Part shown: positions 57,947-64,000 of the stretch, piece after piece
Position numbering within the stretch: position 1 is the first letter of the stretch
How the letters are laid out: every line of letters begins with the position of its first letter
Assembly: GCF_024172125.1 (NCBI RefSeq)
Contig: NZ_JAMZEA010000013.1
Coordinates: forward strand, 186,001-250,000
Direction: 5' to 3'
From: Actinomadura rupiterrae
GTDB taxonomy: Bacteria; Actinomycetota; Actinomycetes; Streptosporangiales; Streptosporangiaceae
Length of the DNA stretch: 64,000 bases
Program-made: the position numbers and the translations under genes
The notes under the pieces: generated by a model
Database searches by the model: none
Told to the model about the DNA's origin: nothing
The model's input: the letters and a program-made list of their open reading frames with translations, nothing else

Positions 57947-58780
57947 TCACCAGCCGGCGCGGGACCGCAGGTAGTCGGAGGTGGCGGCGTCGGCCGGGTA
58001 GAACGACTCGATGGCCAATTCGGCGACGGTGATATCGACCGGCGTGCCGAAGGTCGCGATGGTGCTGAAGAACGACAGGTCCGTGCCGTCCACCCGGATG
58101 CGAAGCGGGACGAAGACATCGTGTCCGGTGGACGGAACGGCCGCCTCTTCCAGCGGATCCGATCCGGGGAAATCGCGCAGTTCCTTATAGAGCCGCTCCA
58201 GCGCCGGATCGGCGGTGAGCGCGACGTGGCGCCGCACCCGGTCGACCATGTGCGCGCGCCATTCGCCGAGGTTGAGGATGTACTTGGCGATGCCGTCGGG
58301 GTGCATGCTGAGGCGCAGCACGTTCAGCGGCGGCTCCAGCAGGTGCGGCGGCGCGAGGTCGGTGAAGATCGACGCTGCGTCGTTGGCGTCCACCAGGTTC
58401 CAGAAGCGGTCCACCACCACCGCCGGGTAGGGCTGGTGGCCGTCCAGCACCTGCCGCAGCGCGCCGCGCACCGCGTCCATGCGCGGCTCCTCCATCGGCG
58501 TCTCGGCGTACACCGGCGCGAACCCGGCCGCCACCAGCAGCAGGTTCCGGTCGCGCAGCGGGACGTCCAGGTGCTCGGCCAGCCGCAGCACCATCTCGCG
58601 GCTGGGCGCCGAGCGGCCGGTCTCGACGAAGCTCAGGTGCCGGGTCGACACGTCCGCCTCCGACGCCAGCTCCAGCTGGCTCAGCCGGCGCCGCTGCCGC
58701 CAGGCGCGCAACTGCTCGCCGATCGGCCGGACGTCGCCGTAGGAGGAGGACAGGGTCTCGGGGTGCGCGGTGGTCGTCAT
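57947..58780 (-). CDS. XRE-type regulator with MmyB-like ligand domain
   Basis: 277 residues from ATG 58780. LRAWRQRRRLSQLELASEAD and VSTRHLSFVETGRSAPSREM form the XRE helix-turn-helix; the C-terminal region (PAVVVDRFWNLVDANDAASI, LNVLRLSMHPDGIAKYILNL) is the MmyB-like domain thought to bind fatty acids or similar ligands. Its stop is 4 bp from that of the flavohemoprotein; divergent from the beta-propeller gene. Confidence 0.9.
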   Translation of the reverse strand: MTTTAHPETLSSSYGDVRPIGEQLRAWRQRRRLSQLELASEADVSTRHLSFVETGRSAPSREMVLRLAEHLDVPLRDRNLLLVAAGFAPVYAETPMEEPRMDAVRGALRQVLDGHQPYPAVVVDRFWNLVDANDAASIFTDLAPPHLLEPPLNVLRLSMHPDGIAKYILNLGEWRAHMVDRVRRHVALTADPALERLYKELRDFPGSDPLEEAAVPSTGHDVFVPLRIRVDGTDLSFFSTIATFGTPVDITVAELAIESFYPADAATSDYLRSRAGW

Positions 58781-58969
58781 CACGCCTCGAACGCTACCGA
58801 CAGGAATGTCACCAAGACGATGACCTGCGGGGTAATGCGGCTTCCGCACGTCCGCCGGAATCCCGGATTCTTCGCACACCTGTTCGGCTGTTTTGGGTGC
58901 GCCGTGACGCTCCGCATGCGAGCATCCACCAAGGGGCACCAGCCACGGAGGACACGCACGGGAGGGCCC

Positions 58970-60058
58970 ATGGCCGACCTCGCACTCGTCATCGGGACCC
59001 GCAAGGGCATGGTCGTCGCGCGGCCCCGCGCGGACGGCGGCTGGGACGCCGACCCGCTGCGGTTCGCCACCATGCCGGTGACCGCCGTAGCGGCCGACCC
59101 GCGCACCGGGCGCCTGCTCGCCGCCGTCCACAACCCGTTCTGGGGCGTGTCCCTCGCCGTCTCCGACGACCTCGGACGCACCTGGACCGAGCCCGCCCGC
59201 GACGCCGGCACCGCCCCGGTCGCCTTCCCCGAGGACACCGGCGCCGCGCTGCGCGACATCTGGCAGCTCCGGTACTCCCCCACCGAACCGGACGTGGTCT
59301 ACGCCGGCGTCGAGCCCGCAGCGCTGTTCCGCTCCGAGGACGGCGGCCTGACGTTCAGCCTGGTCGAGGGCCTGTGGAACCATCCGCACCGGCCGTCCTG
59401 GCAGCCGGGCGCGGGCGGGATGTGCCTGCACACCGTCCTGCCCGACCCGGCCGACCCGGCGACCGTGACCGTCGCGATCTCCGCCGGCGGCGTCTACCGC
59501 ACGACGGACGGCGGGACGACCTGGACGGCCCGCAACCACGGCATCACCGCCGCGTTCCTGCCGGACCCGCCGCCCGAGTTCGGGCAGTGCGTGCACAAGG
59601 TCGACCTGCACCCGAGCCGTCCGGAGCGGATGTTCCTGCAGCACCACGGCGGCGTCTACCGCAGCGACGACGCCGGGGCCGCCTGGACCCGCGTCGACGC
59701 CGGCCTGCCGGCCGACTTCGGCTTCCCCCTGGTCGTCCACCCGCACCGGCCGGACACCCTCTACGTCCTGCCGCTCAACGCCGACATCGACCGCTCGCCC
59801 GCCGGGCACCGCTACCTGGTGCACCGCTCCGACGACGCGGGCGCGACCTGGCGGGCCTTCGACAAGGGCCTGCCCGAAAGCCCCTGCTACGCCTCGGTGC
59901 TGCGCGACGCGATGTGCGCCGACACCCTCGACCCGGCCGGGATCTACTTCGGCACCCGCGACGGCTGGGTCTACGCCTCCCGCGACGACGGCGAGAGCTG
60001 GACCGAGGTCGCCCGGCACCTCCCGGACGTCCTGTGCGTGCGCGCGGTGACGCGGTGA
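58970..60058 (+). CDS. BNR/sialidase-like beta-propeller protein
   Basis: 362 residues from ATG 58970 (GGAGGG upstream). Repeated Asp-box-like blades: SDDLGRTWTEPARD, FRSEDGGLTFSLVEG, YRTTDGGTTWTARN, YRSDDAGAAWTRVD, HRSDDAGATWRAF, ASRDDGESWTEV. No sialidase catalytic Arg triad is evident and there is no signal peptide, so this is a cytoplasmic propeller of unknown role, not an exo-sialidase. Its stop overlaps a MoaD-like gene (GTGA), a pairing I have seen described only as hypothetical. Confidence 0.85.
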   Translation: MADLALVIGTRKGMVVARPRADGGWDADPLRFATMPVTAVAADPRTGRLLAAVHNPFWGVSLAVSDDLGRTWTEPARDAGTAPVAFPEDTGAALRDIWQLRYSPTEPDVVYAGVEPAALFRSEDGGLTFSLVEGLWNHPHRPSWQPGAGGMCLHTVLPDPADPATVTVAISAGGVYRTTDGGTTWTARNHGITAAFLPDPPPEFGQCVHKVDLHPSRPERMFLQHHGGVYRSDDAGAAWTRVDAGLPADFGFPLVVHPHRPDTLYVLPLNADIDRSPAGHRYLVHRSDDAGATWRAFDKGLPESPCYASVLRDAMCADTLDPAGIYFGTRDGWVYASRDDGESWTEVARHLPDVLCVRAVTR

Positions 60059-60339
60059 AGGTGACCGTCCGGCTGCCGGGCGCGCTGCGCGACATCGCGG
60101 GCGCGCCCGCCGCCGTCCCGCTGGACCTCCCGCCAGGCGCCACGGTCGGCGACGCGCTGGCCGCGCTCGCCGGGGCCCTGCCCGCCGTCGGGCGCCGCGT
60201 CCGCGACGAGACCGGGGCGCTGCGCCCGCATGTCAACGTCTTCGTCGGCTCCGACAACATCCGCGACCTCGCCGGGACGGCCACACCGCTCGACGACGGA
60301 GCCGAGCTGCACGTCCTGCCTGCCGTCTCCGGCGGCTGA
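60055..60339 (+). CDS. MoaD/ThiS-family ubiquitin-like protein
   Basis: 94 residues from GTG 60055. KVTVRLPGALRDIAGAPAAV, TVGDALAALAGALPAVGRRV, HVNVFVGSDNIRDLAGTATP and a C-terminal Gly-Gly (SGG) give the beta-grasp fold and the tail that MoeB/ThiF-type enzymes adenylate for sulfur transfer. No molybdenum- or thiamine-synthesis gene adjoins it; instead it is translationally coupled to a beta-propeller. Could be a sulfur carrier or protein modifier. Confidence 0.88.
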   Translation: MKVTVRLPGALRDIAGAPAAVPLDLPPGATVGDALAALAGALPAVGRRVRDETGALRPHVNVFVGSDNIRDLAGTATPLDDGAELHVLPAVSGG

Positions 60340-60354
60340 ACGTGCACCCGCCCT

Positions 60355-61074
60355 TTACGTTGTAGATCCGTTTTCGAGGCGTCCGTCCAGGAACCCGAGG
60401 ATCCGCTCCCACGCCTCCGGCGCCCGCTCCTTGCCCTTCCCGATGCCGAAGGTGACCCGCCCGACCGCGTACAGCGGCCGCGGGAGCATCTCGTCCGACT
60501 CGGTGAGGAAGCTGTGCCCGGCGCCGGCGTACTCCTTCACGTCGTGCGGGACGTCCAGCAGGTTCAGCGCCCGCTCCAGCTTGGCCGCCGCGCCCGGCAG
60601 CGTCCGGTCCTCGCCGCCGTAGGTCGCCACGATCGGGCACGCGCCCTCCAGCACCCGCTCGGCGTGCCGCGGCACGATCCCGTAGTTGACCGCGGCCGCC
60701 TGGAAGTCCAGCTTCGCCGCCGCGACCAGCGCGAACCCGCCGCCCATGCAGAACCCCACGACCCCGACCCGGCCGGTGCAGTCGTCCCGCTCGGCCGCCC
60801 ACCTCCGGGCCGCCTCGATGTGCGCGAAGGTGGGTCCGCGCCGCGCCAGCAGGTCCCGGAAGGTCTTGCGGACGCAGCGGACCCAGTGCCGCCCGCCGTA
60901 GAGGTCCGGCAGCACCGCCAGGTAGCCGCGCGCCGCGAACCGGTCGGCCTGGGCGCGCATGTCCGCGTTGTCGCCGAACGACTCGAACAAGATGACCACC
61001 GCAGGCCACGGCCCCTCGCCCTCGGGCACGGCGAGGTAGGCGGGCAGTTCGCGCGAAATCCTGATCTCCGGCAT
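60355..61074 (-). CDS. Dienelactone hydrolase family protein
   Basis: 239 residues from ATG 61074 (GGGAGGG upstream). ILFESFGDNADMRAQADRFA carries Glu31; VGVVGFCMGGGFALVAAAKL has nucleophile Cys109; GAGHSFLTESDEM supplies the His. Cys-type hydrolase of lactones, typical of aromatic ring-cleavage pathways. Convergent with the MoaD-like gene and divergent from the molybdopterin oxidoreductase. Confidence 0.9.
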   Translation of the reverse strand: MPEIRISRELPAYLAVPEGEGPWPAVVILFESFGDNADMRAQADRFAARGYLAVLPDLYGGRHWVRCVRKTFRDLLARRGPTFAHIEAARRWAAERDDCTGRVGVVGFCMGGGFALVAAAKLDFQAAAVNYGIVPRHAERVLEGACPIVATYGGEDRTLPGAAAKLERALNLLDVPHDVKEYAGAGHSFLTESDEMLPRPLYAVGRVTFGIGKGKERAPEAWERILGFLDGRLENGSTT

Positions 61075-61275
61075 GCCCGCACCCTCCCCCATCGCCCCGC
61101 CGCTGCCCAGCCCCAATCCGCCGCCGGTCCGGACGAACCCGCAGGACGGCCCGCCCCCTGTGGGCACGATCACACCCGGGCCGGGGCGGATGTCACGTGC
61201 GTCGCATGGTGTCGGTCCTGGCGCCGATGCCCCAGACTGGTGGGGAACTCCGTGTTCAGGAGGGGTCGGTCGCCG

Positions 61276-63339
61276 ATGTCGGAGCTGAAGGTGCTGGGAG
61301 CCTGCCCGCTGGACTGCCCGGACGGATGCTCGTGGGTGGTGACCGTCCGCGACGGGCAGGCGGTCGGGCTGCGCGGGAACCCGGCGCACCCCTACACGCG
61401 GGGTGCCCTGTGCACCAAGGTGAACCGGTGGCTGGAGCGGGCCGGGCAGGACGACCGGATCCTGCACCCGATGCGGCGCGTCGGGGCCAAGGGCGAGGGG
61501 CGCTTCGAGCGGATCTCCTGGGACGAGGCGCTGGACGAGATCGCGACCCGGGTCGGCGGCGTGATCGAGGAGTTCGGCGGCGAGGCCGTCTGGCCGTACT
61601 GGGGCATGGGCACGCTCGGCTACGTCCAGGGGCTGGAGGGCCAGGCCGGGCAGCGGCTGTTCAACGTGCTCGGCGCGTCGGCGCACCGGGCCGACCTGTG
61701 CTCGGCCGCCGGCAACGCCGGGCTGGAGCTGGCCGTCGGGTCGCCGGGCGGGATCGACCCGGAGGACCTGGCGCACAGCAGGCTGATCATCCTGTGGGGC
61801 ACCAACACCCTCACCAGCGGGCACCACATGTGGAAGTTCGTGCAGGCCGCGCGGCGCGAGGGCGCCCACGTGGTCGCGATCGACCCGGTGGCGACCCGCA
61901 CCGCCAAGCAGGCCGACGAGCACCTGGCGCCGCTGCCGGGCACCGACGCGGCGCTGGCGCTGGCCCTCATGCACGTGATCGTCGGGCTGGGCGCGCAGGA
62001 CGAGGAGTACCTGCGCGCGCACACGCTCGGCTGGGAGGAGTTCCGCGAGCGGATCGCCGCGTTCCCGCCCGGCGTCGCCGCGACGATCACCGGGGTCCCG
62101 GCGGAGCGGATCGTCGCGCTGGGCGAGCGCATCGCCCGGACGCGTCCGACCGCGATCCGCGCCACCCAGGGGTTGCAGCGGCACGGCGGCGGCGGGACGG
62201 CCCTGCGGACGCTCGCGTGCCTGCCGGGCCTCACCGGCGACTGGAAGCTGCGCGGCGGCGGCCTGACCTACTCCACCTCCGGGCACATCCCGCTGAACAA
62301 GCGGGCGCTGCACCGCGACGACCTGCGGCCCGGCCCGGTGCGGCGGCTGTCGATGTCGCGGCTGGCCGAGGGCCTGCTCGACCTGGACGACCCGCCCGTC
62401 AAGGCGCTGTTCGTGATCGCCGCCAACCCGGTGGCCAGCACCCCGGACCAGAACCGGGTGCGGCAGGGCCTGGCGCGCGAGGACCTGTTCACCGTCGTCC
62501 TGGAGCAGTTCCCCACCGACACCGCCGCCTACGCCGACATCGTCCTGCCGGCGACCATGCAGCACGAGCACGCCGACCTGCACGACGGCTACGGGCACCT
62601 CTACGTGGCATGGAACGAGCCGGCCGTCGCGCCGCCGGGCGAGTGCCTGCCGACCACCGAGACGTTCCGGCGGATCGCGACCCGGATGGGCCTGACCGAG
62701 CCCGCGCTGTTCGACTCCGATGAGGAGCTGGCCGAGCAGGCGCTGTCCGGCGGGCACCCCTACCTCGCGGGGATCACGCTCGACCGGCTGAAGAAGGAAG
62801 GGTTCGTGCGGCTGGCGGTGCCCGACCCGTTCGTCCCGTACGCCGACGGCTTCCCCACCCCGTCCGGGCGGCTGGAGTTCCGGTCGGAGACCGCGGCGGC
62901 GCTGGGGCACGATCCGCTGGCGGGGTACGTGCCGTCCGCCGAGGGCGCGGACGCGGAGCGCGCCGAGCGCTACCCGCTGATCCTGATCTCGGCGGCCTCG
63001 CACTTCTTCCTCAACAGCATGTTCGGCGAGAACGCCGAGCTGCGGCGCCGCGCGGACGGCGGGCCGGTCGTGCGGCTGCATCCGGACGAGGCGTCCGCGC
63101 GCGGCCTGCACGACGGCGACCGGGTGCGGATCTCCAACGAGCGCGGCGCGTTCGAGGGGGTCGTGGCGGTGACCGACGAGGTCAGGCCGGGTGTCGCGGC
63201 GACGACCAAGGGCCACTGGCCCAGGCTGTCGGGCGGCGCGAACGCCAACGCGGTCGTGGCCGAGCGTGCGACCGACCTCGGCGCGGGCCCGGTGTTCCAC
63301 GACACGCGCGTGGAGGTGCGGGCGCTGCCGATACGCTGA
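61276..63339 (+). CDS. Molybdopterin oxidoreductase (DMSO reductase superfamily)
   Basis: 687 residues from ATG 61276 (AGGAGG upstream). An N-terminal 4Fe-4S site (Cys10, Cys14, Cys18, Cys46: CPLDCPDGC and GALC), likely metal ligand Cys142 (HRADLCSAAGNAG), then ILWGTNTLTSGHHMWKFVQ, VVAIDPVATRTAKQADEHLA and FVIAANPVASTPDQNRVRQG for the two guanine-dinucleotide cofactor halves; C-terminal domain has VVRLHPDEASARGLHDGDRV. No Tat signal and no partner subunits, so a soluble single-subunit enzyme, substrate unknown. Confidence 0.92.
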   Translation: MSELKVLGACPLDCPDGCSWVVTVRDGQAVGLRGNPAHPYTRGALCTKVNRWLERAGQDDRILHPMRRVGAKGEGRFERISWDEALDEIATRVGGVIEEFGGEAVWPYWGMGTLGYVQGLEGQAGQRLFNVLGASAHRADLCSAAGNAGLELAVGSPGGIDPEDLAHSRLIILWGTNTLTSGHHMWKFVQAARREGAHVVAIDPVATRTAKQADEHLAPLPGTDAALALALMHVIVGLGAQDEEYLRAHTLGWEEFRERIAAFPPGVAATITGVPAERIVALGERIARTRPTAIRATQGLQRHGGGGTALRTLACLPGLTGDWKLRGGGLTYSTSGHIPLNKRALHRDDLRPGPVRRLSMSRLAEGLLDLDDPPVKALFVIAANPVASTPDQNRVRQGLAREDLFTVVLEQFPTDTAAYADIVLPATMQHEHADLHDGYGHLYVAWNEPAVAPPGECLPTTETFRRIATRMGLTEPALFDSDEELAEQALSGGHPYLAGITLDRLKKEGFVRLAVPDPFVPYADGFPTPSGRLEFRSETAAALGHDPLAGYVPSAEGADAERAERYPLILISAASHFFLNSMFGENAELRRRADGGPVVRLHPDEASARGLHDGDRVRISNERGAFEGVVAVTDEVRPGVAATTKGHWPRLSGGANANAVVAERATDLGAGPVFHDTRVEVRALPIR

Positions 63340-63344
63340 CCGTC

Positions 63345-64000
63345 ATGATCGACCCACGGGCGTTGCTGGAGCGGGCGCGGCGGTACGACCGGACGGGTCG
63401 CACTGACGAGGCGGCCGCGGCCTACGCGGAGGCGGCGGCCGTGCTGGAGGAGCGGCGCGAGCTGCCGATGGCGGTGCTGGCGCGGGCTCATCAAGCACGC
63501 GCGCTGGCGGTGCAGGGCCGCACCGACCGGGCGCTGGAGATCCTGATGGCGGCCGAGCAGGCCGCCGCGTCCCTGCCGCCGGGACCGGCGGGTGCGGAGC
63601 TGGCCGCGACCGCCGCCGAGGTGCTCGCCGAGGCGGGCGTCACCGGCGAGGCGGCGCGCCGGGCGTGGGCGGCGATGGCGGCGTTCCAGGCGGGCGGCGA
63701 CACCGTGCGGGCCGAGCAGGCGGCGGTGCGCGCGGCGCGGCTGATCCTGCGGGACGCCGGCCGGGACGCCGCGGGCCCCCTGCGCGACCTGCTGGCGCGG
63801 CTGGTGCACGGCGGCGACGCCTACCGCCGGGTCGCCGAGATGCTGTCGGAGGCCGAGCGCCGCCCCGACCGCGACCACGACGTGCTGATCACCGACCCGG
63901 AGGCGCCCGCGTGGGGCAAGCTCGCGCACGCCCTCGCGGTCGGCGCGCACCTGGCGGTCGGGAACGGCGTCCCGTGGAACACCCTGTTCGACCCGGACGG
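63345..64000 (+). CDS. Helical-repeat (TPR-like) protein, cut by the window end
   Basis: ATG 63345 opens a frame that stays open to the last base (218 codons so far). LERARRYDRTGRTDEAAAAY, AVLARAHQARALAVQGRTDR and ALEILMAAEQAAASLP show TPR-type helix pairs. It starts 5 bp after the oxidoreductase stop and could be co-transcribed with it. The C-terminal part seen (DVLITDPEAPAWGKLAHALA) is not recognised. Confidence 0.8.
   Translation, partial: MIDPRALLERARRYDRTGRTDEAAAAYAEAAAVLEERRELPMAVLARAHQARALAVQGRTDRALEILMAAEQAAASLPPGPAGAELAATAAEVLAEAGVTGEAARRAWAAMAAFQAGGDTVRAEQAAVRAARLILRDAGRDAAGPLRDLLARLVHGGDAYRRVAEMLSEAERRPDRDHDVLITDPEAPAWGKLAHALAVGAHLAVGNGVPWNTLFDPD

Noticed and set aside
58781..60019. 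N-terminal extension of the XRE regulator frame
   Set aside because: The frame is open far upstream but is antisense to the beta-propeller gene; the HTH begins just after ATG 58780.
58970..60058. Exo-alpha-sialidase activity for the beta-propeller
   Set aside because: Only Asp-box blades are seen; no catalytic Arg triad or secretion signal is evident.

Overview
The window is very GC-rich, with strong third-position GC bias, many GTG and TTG starts, and GTGA/ATGA stop-start overlaps. It carries actinobacterial hallmarks: an AlkB-rubredoxin operon, many TetR/MarR regulators, a SigJ-type ECF sigma factor, a WYL regulator, a STAS protein and DUF6461. It looks like chromosomal DNA of a filamentous actinomycete. 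A Thermomonosporaceae/Actinomadura-like host is my guess from gene content, not something the sequence proves. No rRNA, tRNA, CRISPR array, phage module or replication origin was seen.

Layout. 0-3.6 kb: end of an unknown gene, AraC regulator plus DHFR-like reductase, a STAS protein with an altered phospho-site, an unknown protein and a small membrane protein. 3.6-9.5 kb: decayed aminoglycoside-phosphotransferase-like gene, TetR-controlled FAD monooxygenase, SUKH-like protein, divergent MarR/FUSC pair. 9.6-14.7 kb: exported protein, TetR, two AhpD-like proteins, and a DUF6461 gene split by a 934-bp IS5-type element whose insertion can be reversed on paper. 14.7-18.1 kb: alkane hydroxylation locus (TetR divergent from alkB, two rubredoxins, rubredoxin reductase, all overlapping). 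18.2-23.7 kb: accessory region with small unknown genes, a dead MerR gene, an NmrA-like reductase, a HEAT-repeat protein and a degenerate GyrB-like ATPase-fold protein. 23.7-29.9 kb: quinone oxidoreductase/TetR, aldo-keto reductase, a frameshifted MFS transporter divergent from a winged-helix regulator, SigJ-like sigma factor.

29.9-34.9 kb: an unusual four-gene minus-strand cluster: flavoprotein, small membrane protein, zinc-ribbon/FHA protein, and an MFS transporter with two extra N-terminal helices. It is preceded by a perfect 16-bp palindrome at a TATAAA box. I know of no described pathway for this set and it is my main candidate for an undescribed system. 34.9-40.7 kb: thioesterase, WYL regulator, esterase, SUKH-like protein and two divergent P450s. 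40.7-45 kb: drug exporter with TetR and a duplicated operator, cupin, acyl-CoA dehydrogenase. 45.1-53 kb: MHS-type organic-acid transporter, two-component system, orphan TAXI binding protein, acyl-CoA ligase, SRPBCC protein, LuxR regulator. 53-56 kb: enoyl-CoA hydratase, esterase, class I amidotransferase with an expanded repeat leader. 56.5-64 kb: flavohemoprotein with a long leader, XRE regulator, beta-propeller/MoaD-like pair, dienelactone hydrolase, molybdopterin oxidoreductase, and a TPR-like protein cut by the window end.

Together the genes suggest a soil organism oxidising alkanes, steroids or other hydrophobic substrates (AlkB, P450s, acyl-CoA ligase, dehydrogenase, hydratase, thioesterase), with import/export and redox defence under many local repressors. 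Several genes carry short in-frame tandem repeats at their termini or linkers, and at least four genes are broken, so parts of the window are evolving quickly.
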